Positions 34,079 through 45,609 of a DNA stretch of 64,000 bases are shown piece after piece. A program made the translations under genes and the position numbers. The notes beneath the pieces were generated by a model. That model made no database searches, was not told the DNA's origin, and saw only the letters and a list, made by a program, of their open reading frames with translations. Origin of the DNA: Tipula vernalis (lineage: Eukaryota > Arthropoda > Insecta > Diptera > Tipulidae); assembly GCA_958295665.1 (NCBI GenBank), contig OY282560.1, positions 20,419,653-20,483,652 on the forward strand, written 5' to 3'. Within the stretch, counting starts at the first letter, position 1. Each line of letters begins with the position of its first letter.

Positions 34079-35287
34079 TTCTGTTGACAAGATGTTAATA
34101 GGCTACGCGTACAACCGATCTGTTCGAGGACATTTGCTTGTTCAGCTTGTTTTATGCCAAATTGTTCTGGAAGGATCCAATGTTTCAGAGGAAGAGAAGA
34201 GATAGATCTTGACTATGCTGACCAACATGGAGGAACTTACTCCGGACAAAGTTGAACACAATGCTTCCTGGTGTCAGCTTTGACGAAATTTCAGAATCAT
34301 CTGAAATCCCTCAAGGATAATGGCCCTACCGCTGCTTTGTGGGTTCAATACTTCAACACGGTTACCCGTGAAAAAGTTCATAGATTCTGAGCGTCGTGGT
34401 ATTTGGGACGGAGAGTGTGCAGCACAGCAGATGATCCCATTCTTACACGCAAGTGGGCACTTTCAGTACGCAAAATGTGCCCATCTCTATGTCCAAGATA
34501 TGATACAACCGAAAGCTAACCATCCGGAGGCGTACAAGGAGTTTGCAGATAAGGGGTACTTCAGTATTAATCGCACAGGTATACCTTGGGCAGGTTTTTG
34601 GTCGGATATGATCATAGAAAAAACTCTTATGCGCTCCATGAAAAGTTCAGGTGGCCTAACGCGAGGAAGAGGAATTACTGATTCTGTACTCGCCAAGTGG
34701 GTTTGTGGATCATCGGGAGGCATCGCCATATGTTCGTGGTCTTTGCAACTGGAGAGCAGCACGTTGATATCCGGGTATCACGGCAAACAAGAGATTCACG
34801 AGATCAAGGTAAAATACACGAATGGTTCAATGATCATCCCCCTTTTCCAAAGTTGGATTCACTGATGTCACTGTCAGCAGGTATCGTGGGAAATTCCAAA
34901 ATAAACTGCCACCAAGCCCTGGATATTGGAACTAAAACTATGCAAAGTTTTATCGGCAGTAAATTTGGTGATATGAAGCAATCTAAAAAGAATGTGGTCT
35001 TGCCACTAGCCAGTAGTAGCAGCACCATTAAAATCAATGGTGATAAAGTTACAATTAACCCTCTGACAATTTTCCAAAGAATTGTCAGATCAAAAAAGGA
35101 CGATAAAGATGTAGAACAGCTTTTGACATATGAATTAACTCCATACCCCCTGGCCCTGTTCAGCGAGGGCGGAATGCGAAAAGGGAAAAAATCATCATTC
35201 TATGATGTTTTGCCTGTAGAGGACAACGCAACTGTGGATCTCAACCACAGCTTCAATGTGGTAGACGGTGGTTACTCCATCGCATGA
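34079..35287 (+). pseudogene. Academ-like ORF, second middle region
   Basis: 34320-34865 contains HASGHFQYAKCAHLYVQDM, W-S-D-M-I-I-E-K-T-L-M-R-S-M-K and GGLTRGRGITDSVLAKW, a striking conserved block of this protein type. After a frame change near 34750, 34697-35287 continues with V-T-I-N-P-L-T-I-F-Q-R-I, YELTPYPLALFSEGGMRKGK. The stretch 34079-34320 is coding-like but broken. Function of the block is unknown to me. Confidence 0.65.
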
Positions 35288-35915
35288 AATGGAAACAGTC
35301 TTCCAACATATTATCAATTTGCCATCAGTAAGCAATGTACATAAACATTACGGTAAAAATTATTCGGTGCTTTTTGATGGATTTGGTGATGACAACAGCA
35401 CCAAACGAGCAGAGCAGAAACGAAGAGCGCTCACAAAAACTTCTGTTGACATCAACTTTCATGAAAGCACGACTATCACAGTTCAACAAGAGCATTTTCT
35501 TGCTACTGAAAGAAACAAAACGAAGCTGATTCACTTGCGCAGTGAGAAAATGGCAGCAACCGGGATGGAAACAGCTGTTGCTACAGAGGATGCTGACAGC
35601 ACCATTGTGAGGTGTGGGTTGGATAAAGATGATCTACATCCAACTGTATCAATAGTTGCGGAGGATGTAGATTTGATAGTTCTCTTTATAGGATTGGCAC
35701 CACCATCTATCAATATGTACTTCATAAACAAAGGCCGTAGGAATGTGGAGACCAAATTGTTATCAGTGCGACAACTTCAACAGCTTCGAATTCCCAAAAC
35801 GATTCTCCTTCAGCGTAGCTTCTCCGGATGCGACACCACCTCGGCGATACATGGAAAGAGTAAAGTAGGAATCGCCTGAGCTTCAAAGCAACACTCGCTC
35901 AGAGTATATCTACAG
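35268..35915 (+). pseudogene. Academ-like ORF, PIN/XPG-like nuclease region
   Basis: The frame reads S-V-L-F-D-G-F-G-D-D with K-R-A-E-Q-K-R-R, then V-A-E-D-V-D-L-I-V-L-F, with acidic residues at positions where XPG-like nucleases bind metal, then FSGCDTTSAIHG, the G-x-D-T loop. A TGA interrupts at 35877-35879 but the same frame continues to 35915, where a donor-like CAG|GTAAAT occurs. Upstream there is an overlap with the preceding frame, so a shift near 35275 is needed. Confidence 0.65.
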
Positions 35916-36003
35916 GTAAATTCATTTACATATAGTTTATTCTTTACCTTACAAATATTAGTTTGTGATGAATACTTACGTTGGTATCATTACTTTCTTA
36001 CAG
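35916..36003 (+). other. Probable 88-bp intron in the Academ-like gene
   Basis: GTAAATTC at the start, TTTCTTACAG at the end, AT-rich inside. Removing it keeps one frame: the exon before ends R-V-Y-L-Q and the one after starts V-Q-Q-W-L-G, a natural continuation. Confidence 0.7.
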
Positions 36004-36297
36004 GTACAACAGTGGCTCGGCCACCCCCTACCACCCATCCAATGGGATTGGGTAAAGGGAGAAGATGGGATTCTTTACGCAGTTAAAATGAACGACCCTG
36101 TGGCACCCGAGTCCGTTTTGAACATGATATTTTGCCGATGCACGACTGGGTGTGGGGTGCGCTGCGTTTGCCGCAAAGCATGGATTGCCTGCTCTAGTGC
36201 CTGCGGCTGCATCGACTCATGTACTAACGGAGCCCCCGTAAGATTAGTAGATTTCGTCGAAATTTATTGTTCAATAATATATATCCTTAAGCTGTAA
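36004..36297 (+). pseudogene. Academ-like ORF, C-terminal Cys-rich exon
   Basis: Reads W-D-W-V, then N-M-I-F-C-R-C-T-T-G-C-G and CRKAWIACSSACGCIDSC, a C-x-C spaced cluster like CXC (tesmin-type) zinc-binding sequences, then a stop at 36295. It would be the last exon. The frame itself is intact. Confidence 0.65.
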
Positions 36298-36320
36298 TTA
36301 TTTCATTTTTAACAATAAAA

Positions 36321-36641
36321 ACTTTTTTTTTTAAATTTTCTATTTACCCCCTCCATATTTCCTTAAGCTTTGATCCTATCAAAAACGTGCAGGGAATGTA
36401 TATTGTAGAAAATTTTATGTAGATTAATTTAGTATATAGACATTTTTTTTGATAGAAGCAGTGGTTTTTGAGTTATTAACGAAAAATTGAAAGAAAGGAC
36501 CTTTCCAGACCCCCCACCCTTAGCTTCACCCCCACCCTCAGTACTTTTAGTATGTTGTTAAGGACACCTTCTCCTACAACTGTACCAATTTTGGCTTCTA
36601 CATGAATTATTTCCGCTTTTTTTCCTTCGTTGCCTGAACTA
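36321..36641. repeat. Right terminal inverted repeat
   Basis: Inverted match to 32012-32250, with one unmatched insertion of about 90 bases. Confidence 0.92.
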
Positions 36642-36839
36642 TATGGTTAATAGTTAATTGTAGTAACTAACAGCATCGCTTTTATATTTTTGGGCGCCAC
36701 ACTTTAATTCCAAACTATAATTGAGTATAATGATCATGCACCTGGGGCTGTATTCTTGAATTAAATCAAAAATGAGATGTTTTATTGGGAAACCTTTGTT
36801 AATTTAATCAAGATCAGCGTTCACTCATTCACCCATTAG

Positions 36840-37160
36840 CCATCAACCGGTCAACCCTCTCAACAATCTTAAACTATCTCAATCATCTCAACTGCTTCCA
36901 CTATCTCAACCATGTCAACCACGTCAACCATCCTAACCATCTCAACCATCGTAACCATCTCAACCATCGTAATCATCTCAATCATCTCAACCATTACAAC
37001 CACCTCAACCACCTCAACCATCTCAATCATCTCAATCATCTCAACCACATCAGTCATATAAACCATCTCAAGTATTTTCATCTTCTCAACCATCCCAACC
37101 ATCTAAACCATCGCAATCATCTCAACCATCTCAACCGTCTTAATCATCCCAACCAATTCC
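36840..37160. repeat. (CAACCATCT)n-type minisatellite
   Basis: About 35 imperfect copies of a 9-base unit (CAACCATCT, with CAATCATCT and CAACCATCG variants). The minus ORF 36869-37102 is a Val/Met/Glu repeat that follows from the unit and is not a gene. Confidence 0.92.
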
Positions 37161-37630
37161 AACCTGAATACTTCTATGATTGTGCAGAGATTTATCGTGA
37201 ATGATTCACTATCATATAAATAAGGTGGTGAAATTTAAAGGTTTAATTTAATATATAACTGCCGTTTTCATCTGATCCGTTGACTCAGGTTGATTAGAAA
37301 ATTTTGACTACTACTCGCTGTTTAATAATTTTTCAATTGTAACTACGAGAGATATATTTTAACCCAAAGTCAATCACCCAGCCGAAAGCTCCCTCATTTT
37401 GAATGGATTCACAAAAATCTCAAGCGAAAAATCTCCAAATTTTGTTTTGATGATGGGCCCCAGTGAGACAGAGTGTTTTGTTTTAATTTTGGTTCGTTTA
37501 TCAGGGAGTTTTAGGAAAAATCTAGGCCGTGGAACTTTATTCTAGCAAGTCATCTTCGATGTACAAATAATCCGACTAAATACAAAGCATAGTTTTCTAT
37601 GGTTAGTCAGTTTTTCAACAGGTTTTGATT

Positions 37631-37920
37631 ACTTATAGTAGACGTTTTTGAAAATAGATCCTGAATAACTTCAGGCTAACTTTTAATTTTTCTTATGTTG
37701 GTAAAAATTATCCAAGTTATCCATTAAATACAAAAAGTTAAGAATAAATTTTGATATGAAAGCATAAAGTCGAAAATGAATTTTGAGAGATAATTCAAAG
37801 AAATACAAACTAATTTGTCTAAAGCACATTCATATTGATCTAAATAATGTATTCGATAATGTGTCGAAACTTAGCCTGGAGTTATTCAGGATCGATTTCC
37901 GAAAACGCCTATTGTAATAA
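37631..37920. mobile_element. Small inverted-repeat element (MITE candidate)
   Basis: 37641-37690 and 37866-37912 are inverted matches sharing GATCCTGAATAACT and CAGGCTAA with flanking CGTTTT. No coding sequence lies between them (about 290 bp in all). Exact ends and target duplication could not be fixed. Confidence 0.6.
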
Positions 37921-39536
37921 TTGTTTAATTATACAGTGTAATTACTATATATTTGACCAGTTCTATATACTTGATAGTATCTCAATCAACCGTGTATACA
38001 TCTACTTTAGTAATTAAAACATAATCAAAAATTCATAAATTTGCGAGTCGCGATTTTACAACAAATAACTCAGGTATATCATATACATATAACAAAATAA
38101 TTACAGTCGGTACTTCCATAAATTTTATACAATATGATAAATAAAGTAAAAAGGTATCATACAGGAATTTTGTACAGTAAAATATTGTGCACCAATTTAA
38201 ATACGCCAATGAATAATTCGCATGATTAAATATTACCGTAAAATATTAAAAATTTACTTCCGGAAAATGAATAAAACGCACGCTGTTTGTTTGGATTTTT
38301 TTGTTTCGGCAATTACGAACAACAAAAACAAAAAATTGTAAATTATATAAAATAATCAACAGTCAGTTCAACAGTTTCTCACCTGTGTGAAAATTATTTT
38401 TACAGCAACAAAAAAAAAAAAAAAAAAAATCCTTCCCTATCAGGGGTGTCGACGATTATGTTTTATACACATAATCATATTGGATTAACAATGTAATTAA
38501 AACGTGTCGCACTTTGCAAGTGATTATTAGACTACCGTGCCATGGTGTACAGACAAAAAGCGTGAAGAATTAACACTCTCGACTTAAAGTAAAATATCGC
38601 GCGTGATTCTTAACAAAAAAAATGTTTTTTTTTCCCTCTTCCTCAAGTGTTTTTCTTGTCATAACCGAAATTATATACAACAGCAAAAACATTTACCCTC
38701 GACAAAAAAAAAAAAGAAAATGTAAAGATAAAAATAAATTCTTGATTGATAAGAAATCAAGAAGCAAAAGTACTTTTCATTTTCTTCAAATTTTTTTTTT
38801 TTTTTGTTTTTTGCTTCGCGCTTCAACCCTCTTTAGAGTTAAGCGCGCACAACATAGACAGTTTATTATACGATACAATTACAATGAAGAGGGGATTTGA
38901 GTGTACACAGTATCTCGTATAAAGCGCATAAAAATTATTTAATACGAAATAAATTATTTATATTGAATATTAAAATGATTTTTTGACATTGATAAGATGC
39001 ACGAAAATGTCTTTGTTTCAATTTAATATTGCTTGAGAGATTTTTTATGCGTGATTTGCGCGAATACTGATAACAATTGTTTAACCCTCAATTATATTAG
39101 ATTATATCTCTTTTAAAGTGAATAAATTTTGAAAAAAATGATATTGTGACTTTAAATTGTGATTTAATGGTTAAATTGAGTTCAGAGCATTATTAAAATA
39201 CGGGATTGCTTAAGAATTTAAATCAATTAGTGAAGTTCCAAAATCGTCACATAAAAAAATGAACTGGCTGAAATTTAACACCATTGATATACAAAAATTG
39301 TGGTTTTGAGAAATTAGAACGGAATTTACTTTCCGAAAAGACTTTTTCTAAAATATGTGTCTCAAAATATAAGGATATTTTAATTCCAACCCCGAAAAAA
39401 TACTCAAAACGCTAAACAAAACGAATTTCATCCCGAAAAATCAATTAGAAAAGACAGTTGAGGTTTTACAGCATTTTAATAAACTAATATTTTTTGATAG
39501 TTCCATTGGACAAAATACACTAAACATTTATGGACC
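37921..39536. other. AT-rich intergenic stretch
   Basis: No supported gene. Contains an A run of about 25 bases near 38407 and several T runs. The frame 38622-38900 is a product of homopolymers. Confidence 0.5.
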
Positions 39537-39562
39537 TCTCTCTCTCTCTCTCTATCTCTCTG
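39537..39562. repeat. (CT)n microsatellite
   Basis: About 12 CT units with one interruption. Confidence 0.95.
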
Positions 39563-40230
39563 AGATGTCATATGGTACCCGACTTCTAAACTTTTAGGAA
39601 CTTGAAAAACCTAGCACGGGGTTAAGGGTGAATAAAAAATAACTTTAATTTTTAATGAAAGGCTTCCATTACGAGTCATGTAACAGAAGTTATTGTTAAA
39701 TTGTAAAGTAATGATTGCATTAAAATGAATTTTAACGCAATTATGAAGATTTCTAAAGCAGTATTTGCATCAAAAGTTATTTTTAATAAAAGTATTAAAC
39801 ATTTTAAAGCAATTATAACAACATAAAATTCGCTAAAATAAGCGGACTTAAATGTACATATGAATAATAGATTCATAGACGTGTTTTGCTTTACTGATAT
39901 AAAATTCGCTAAATCAAACCGACTAAACGACAAATAAAATAATTGGGTTTTCTGTTAAAGGTAAGCTTTTAATTCTTAATTAATAATTTATTACTAGGCG
40001 AATGCCTGTGAAATACTTCCCAAATAAGTATTTATTTTACGTATGTGGTGGTAACATAATCGCCTAAATGCCATTTTCAGAAATAAGATTTTTCGAATAA
40101 TCATCTTTAAGGAGAAATCCAATATTCAATTTAATTTAAAAGATAACATTTAGACAGCTTTACATTTTTAGTCAAAATGACTAAGCCAATAACGGTTCAT
40201 TGGCTTTACATTTTGATTTTATGTCAAATT

Positions 40231-41470
40231 AAATAAATAACAGGCCCGTTGAAACATACTATACATACCGTCAGTTGCACCAAATTCAACTTCGAAATTC
40301 GTTCAACAAAAATCAAAAGATAGATATTCGACTACAGTTTCTGGTATATCTTTTTTATAGACCTTGAACGTAAAATGTCACATGGTCAATCCTAGGGGTT
40401 AGCGATATAAATAACAGGCCATATATATACGGCATGTTGCATCAAATTTCAATGACGAAATCTGTTCAACAAAAATTAAAAGATTGATCTGAGATTCTGG
40501 GATCTCAATCACATGGGCCTTGAACGTAAAATATCACATGGACAATCCTAGGGGTTGGCGATATAAATAACAGGCAATATGTATACGGCATGTTGCATCA
40601 AATTTCAATGACGAAATCTGTTCAACAAAAATCAAAAGATTGATCTGAGATTCTGGGATCTCTATCACATAGGCCTTGAACGTAAAATATCACATGGTCA
40701 ATCCTAGGGGTTGGCGATATTATTAACAGGCATTATATATACGGCATGTTGCATCAAATTTCAATGACGAAATCTGTTCAACAAAAAACGAAGGATTAAT
40801 ATTTGACTATGGTTTCTGGGATCTCTATTACATAGGCCCTGTATGCAAAATGTCACGTCGTCAATCCTAGGGGTTGGCGATATAAATAACAGGCAATATA
40901 TAAACGGCACGTTGCATCAAATTTCAATGACGAAATCTGTTCAACAAAAATCAAAAGTTTGATCTGAGATTTTGGGATCTCTATCACATAGGCCTTGTAT
41001 GTAAAATGTCACATCGTCAATCCTAGGGGTTGGCGATATAAATAACAGGCATTATATATGCGGCATGTTGCATCAAATTTCAATGACGAAATCTGTTCAA
41101 CAAAAATCAAAATATTGATCTAAGATTCTGGGGTCTCTATCACATAGGCCTTGAACGTAAAATATCACATGGTCAATCCTAGGAGTTGGCGATATAAATA
41201 ACAGGCAATATATATGCGGCATGTTGCATCAAATTTGAATGACGAAATCTGTTCAACATAAATCAAAAGATTGATATCCGACTCTGGTTTCTGGGATCTC
41301 TATCACATATGCCTTGAACGTAAAATATCACATGGTCAATCCTAGGGGTTGGCGATATAAATAACAGGCAATATAAATACGGCATGTTGCATAAAATTTC
41401 AATGACGAAATTTGTTCAACAAAATCCAAAAGATTGATATTCGACTATATTTTATGGGATCTCTATTGTA
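40231..41470. repeat. Tandem array, 156/163-bp monomer, eight units
   Basis: Head-to-tail units, each with CACATGGTCAATCCTAGGGG, then 'gcgatataaataacaggc', 'catgttgcatcaaatttcaatgacgaaat' and 'tgggatctctatcacat'. The distance between 'gcgata' words is 156, 156, 163, 156, 156 and 163 bases. The 163-base form carries a 7-base longer 'tattcgactatggtttc' variant. The first and last units are the most diverged. A lone inverted copy of part of the unit lies at 47187-47251. Confidence 0.95.
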
Positions 41471-41729
41471 TAATTTCTATTTGATAATTTTTTATAAAAT
41501 ATCACGAATGATTTCAACTGCAAATGGTTTTGTTCATGTTAGATGTTAAAGTTTCCAACCCTGATAATAGTAATTTAAGGCGCTGTAAACTGTACGGCCA
41601 CCTTTTAGCAAAGTTGGTGCTATTCCTGTTGTTCGAATGGTATTACCATTTGTCCAATACAACTATTAAAATGTATCAAGACATTGTAAAGGTTTATCAT
41701 TCTGGATCCTCCTAGGCCACCTAAGAAGT

Positions 41730-43456
41730 AACGGCCCCCCCTGATTATTCTCGAAATCTACGTATAGCGAAACTAATATTTGTGAATGCTGTCAGTAGCT
41801 GCGGATTCAAATTTCGAATGCGAGTTTCTGCTTTCTCTCCTTTCCTCAAGTACGTTGAATTGTGTAGGAATATTCCGAGTTTCCGCTGGTTGAGGTAGAC
41901 CAAACTTGGCACCCTCATTATGTTGACGCAGCACAATAAATTACATGTCGCTTCACTGTCATAATCTTGCAAAAAACTTAAACCCAAATCCAACTTGAAT
42001 TTATCCCAAAGAACCACAGCATTGATAGGATTGTAGAAAACAAAAATTAATACAACGCTTGCCTCATTTGGTATGATATTTGAAAAACTAATGCTCTAAA
42101 CATTTCTCCCAGCCTTCTTCTAAGTCTCCAACGCATTACGATGAAACGCTGCTTCCTTCAAGTTTGAATATTCAAAATAATTCAAAATGATGTTGCCCAA
42201 GGAACGTGAAGAAGAATCAAACGCAAACAAAAACGAATCATTTGCTCTAACTGGGTATATGCTTCCAACCATTTTTTGCCGTGCTCCTCGACGGTACACG
42301 TGATAAGAGATTTTTGTATACTGGAAGTTAATTGTAGGTCTAGTGATTCCATTTTGAGCGTCGTTTAAAGCTTCATTTTCCCGACCTTCTTCAAAAATTA
42401 TACTCCGCTGTTATGGACGATGAACTTACAGTCTTATTATTGCATACGATCTGTCGTGCATTATTGGTGTCTCTAGCAAATATCATATGGCTTCTGGTGC
42501 ATTCACTTATCTATAATCGATGTAATTGGCTTTGGATGTTGGTGCAATAAAATCTCCTGTAAATATATTTAACTGCCTTCAATGCTGCGAGTGACAATTA
42601 TATTTCAGTAGCAAGTACCTGTTATTATGGTACTGTTGGTTCGTGTCGACGCCGATACAAAGGATATCCATTTATGTTTGCGATGGTCGTATATCCTGGA
42701 ATTCCTTAAGGAAGATTTTCTTGCATTTATTATTTTGTAAGCATGGAGCATGTAGATTGTCGGGACCGCATGGTTCATGTAGCTTACAATGGGCACTTTT
42801 ATGCACTTTTGGCTCGGTGTAAATATCTGGAACTTCGGCAGTACGATACGATCTATGGCTTCAGAAGTTTTAAATTTATCTTTTGGAATAATTGATAGGT
42901 GGGCATGTAGAATTTCTCGCTTTTAGCACTCCGTGCTTCGTCAAGTATTCAATAAGGACCTTTAATTCCAAATTAAAAACTTGAACAACTAAATCTGTGG
43001 TTTCTCCTTTTGGAGGTTCTTAACAATTTCAGGCCATTTCAGATTTGACATAACTTTAACGAAAAGCACAATCGAACCGAATTATCCAAAGGTTGACATT
43101 GTAACATTCCACCTTTCTATCATGTTCTTGATAATCCTTCACATGACGATGGTAGAATCACTGTAATGCCCGAATGAAGTTACAAGTTTGCCATATGATC
43201 TGCAAGTCCTTGGTATAATTTTGTTTGCAACATTTTCTGACCGAAACGAATGAAATTCAAATTATTTGCCTCAACTTGCAAATACGAATCTACTATCCAT
43301 TGCTGAGTAAGACGACCGGCATTAATAATTGGATTATAGAAATTTCTAAAAGCCAGTTGAAAAGCCTTAGACTGCTGCATGCTAATATTTGGACGAATCC
43401 GTCTTATATTGTCATATTGGCAACAACAAAGTGTGCTAGATGGAATGAACATCACC
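41730..43456 (-). pseudogene. Helitron Rep region, decayed
   Basis: Minus strand, in order. 43455-43180: an N-terminal Helitron-like domain with GRLTQQWIVDSYLQVEANNL and LYQGLADHM. 43150-42850: I-L-P-S-S, W-P-E-I-V-K-N-L, DLVVQVFNLELKVLIEYL, then L-H-A-H-L, the HUH metal-binding motif. 42850-42600: AEVPDIYTEPKVHK, HEPCGPDNLHAPC (zinc-binding C/H cluster) and NGYPLYRRR. 42430-42110: VGSIYPV and LKEAAFHRNALE. 42017-41745: VLWDKFKLDLGLSFLQ. This is the Rep half of a Rep/helicase protein. The helicase half is missing, and there are many frame changes. Rep starts rolling-circle transposition in live elements. Confidence 0.8.
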
Positions 43457-43462
43457 TAAAAC

Positions 43463-43880
43463 GTGCTATTATCCAAGGTCAACATCGAACCATTTACCGG
43501 AGACTACAAATTGTGGCTATCTTTTCACGATGTATTTACTACGTCAGTACATGAAAATAAGGGACTAAGTGCAGCTCATAAATTAAAAATTTTGAATGGA
43601 TTGTTGCGTGGTGACGCTACTACCCTAAACCGGCATATAAAGGTAACCGAACGAAATTATGCAGAAGCCTGGGCTAAACTTGTGGCGAGGTACAACAACC
43701 CTAAATCCATCATCTATTCATTGATTCAATTATTTTTGGATCAAAAGGGCTGCACTCAACCAAACCACAAGGACTTAAGGAAATTGGGAGATACCGGAGA
43801 TGAGGTTATACGAGGCTTACGAGCTCTGGGAAATCGAGCAGAAACACGTGATCCGTGGTTGGTGCACATTTTGGTGCCAA
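43463..43880 (+). pseudogene. BEL/Pao Gag fragment
   Basis: Reads PFTGDYKLWLSFHDVF, LLRGDATTLNRHI, NYAEAWAKLVARYNN, SLIQLFLDQ and DEVIRGLRALGNRAETRDPW, all typical BEL Gag blocks in the right order; the last block appears in the same frame. At about 43880 it changes abruptly into pol sequence (YTQFIEEYIELGQM). Confidence 0.85.
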
Positions 43881-44591
43881 AAGGATTATACACAATTTAT
43901 AGAAGAGTACATTGAATTGGGTCAGATGACACCACAAACATGGTCAGAAGTACCGCGTGAAAATCAGATGAAGTATTTTATGCCGCACCATGCAGTGTTT
44001 AAGGAAAGTACCACAACCAAATTTCGTGTGGTATTTGATGCTTCATGTAAAACAATCACCGCTGTGTCTTTAAATGATTGCTTACATGCAGGACCAAAAC
44101 TGCAGCCCGATTTAACCACCACACTTATACATATATATCATACACGTATGACTATTACATACGGTACCAAATGCGCGCCTTTTCTAGCCATTCTTTCACT
44201 AGAAGAGTTAGCGAAAATTTATGAAACAAAGTATCCAGAAGCAACCACAGCAATTCAAAACCATTTTTATATGGATGATCTGCTGACCGGAAGTAGCACG
44301 GTAGAAGGAGCGATACTATTAAAAGATCAAATAATGGAAATATTGAGTAGTTGCGCATTGCGACTTCGCAAATGGAAGTCTAATTCCCAAGAATTTTTAC
44401 ACTCATTGGAAGTGCATAATGGTCGAGATATCCCTAAACTAATCGAGGATGTAACCAGTACTAAAACATTAGGTATTATGTGGTATCCCCAACCTAGGGT
44501 GTCACCTATTATAATATGCTTTAAAATAATATTGCCAAAATTATGGTTATCGATGGGAATTGGGATGAAGAAGCCCCTGATAATATTTTGA
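43880..44591 (+). pseudogene. BEL/Pao reverse transcriptase, internally deleted
   Basis: Reads KYFMPHHAVFKES, FRVVFDASC, SLNDCLHAGPKLQPDL, then jumps to TYGTKCAPFLAI and YMDDLLTGSS. The segment with the A-D-I-A-K-M-Y motif (first catalytic Asp) is missing at about 44130-44155. The frame stays open to 44591, so the deletion kept phase. Cannot be active. Confidence 0.85.
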
Positions 44592-45609
44592 GTCATTGGC
44601 AGAAAATATATTTTGATTTAAACCATCTTCAACAAATTAAAATTTCCAGGTGCTTGCTATACCGTTACCAAATACCACTTCAGTTCAGTTGCATGCATTT
44701 TGTGACGCGTCGGAGTCAACCTATGGTGGTGTGATATATATATCAGATCTAGCAACAACAATGGAGAAATAACATGCCGGTTACTGTGTGCTAAAAGTAA
44801 AGTGGCACCAATAAAACAAATAAGTCTGCCAAGACAGATTATTAGCAAACCTAATAAAGTATTGCAAAACAACACTTGATATAGAGAACGTTGATGTCTA
44901 TGCCTGGACGGATTCAATGGTGGTGCTACATTGGTTGTCGGATATACCGGCGCGATGGAAAACCTTTATAGCTAATCGAACCAGCAGCATCCTAGCTATC
45001 GTTCCGAGAGATAAATGTAGTCATATAGCATCTAACCAAAATCCAGCCGACTATATATCAAGAGGGGTAGAGCCAAAGCTCATTTATAATTTGGAACCTT
45101 GGTGGCATGAACCAAATTGGCTAAAATCTAGTGAGTCAAATTGGCCGAAAAATAAAACGCAATTTCCAGTCGAGATGATAAATTTAGAAGTTCGGAAAAA
45201 AGCAGTAATCGTGATGGTAAAAACCGAAGAAAACGACGTTGTTAACCAACTATTGCTAAAATATTCCTCTTGGTTTAAAGTTAAGAAGGTGATGGCACAC
45301 GTTCTTCGATTTTGTAAGCTACCTAAAAATGAGGAACGTAACTGGAAAAAAGGATATTTGTCATATTTAGAATACATTGCGGCAGAACTTTATATTATTC
45401 GAACAATTCAGTCCAGCTGTTTTAAGAAAGAGATTATCAAATTGAAGGAAAATTTGGCGCTAGAAAGTAACAATGTACTTAATTCACTTGATCGTGGAAG
45501 ACGGAAAAACTCACAACTAAGTTACGCGGTTCGTCATCCAATTATTTTACCAAAGGAACATTCTGTAAACCAATGGATTATCCAAGAAAAACAAACAACA
45601 CAATGGTAA
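44592..45609 (+). pseudogene. BEL/Pao RNase H and linker, broken
   Basis: 44690-44750 reads L-Q-L-H-A-F-C-D-A-S-E and Y-G-G-V-I-Y, then a frame break. 44905-44950 reads W-T-D-S-M-V-V-L-H-W-L-S. 44960-45120 reads FIANRTSSI, HIASNQNPADYISRG and W-W-H-E-P-N-W-L, the RNase H end and linker. The rest to 45609 is the region before integrase. Confidence 0.85.

Larger units (their letters stand above)
32012..36641 (+). mobile_element. Academ-like DNA transposon with long inverted termini
   Basis: 4.63 kb. Long inverted termini (32012-32250 and 36321-36641) are flanked by TAT on both sides (32009-32011 and 36642-36644), a 3-bp target duplication. The interior encodes, on the plus strand and in order, a Cys/His zinc-finger region, a long conserved middle region and a PIN/XPG-like nuclease region with SGCDTTSA, then a Cys-rich tail. 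This combination fits Academ elements as I recall them (Cys8 finger plus XPG nuclease, 3-4 bp duplications), but the family call needs a search. A handful of stops and frameshifts disable the gene, so decay is moderate. Confidence 0.7.

Noticed and set aside
36869..37102. A Val/Met/Glu-rich protein on the minus strand
   Set aside because: It is the translation of the CAACCATCT repeat.
40231..41470. A CRISPR-like array
   Set aside because: Units are contiguous 156/163-bp monomers with no spacer variation, in a eukaryotic transposon-rich context. It is a satellite.
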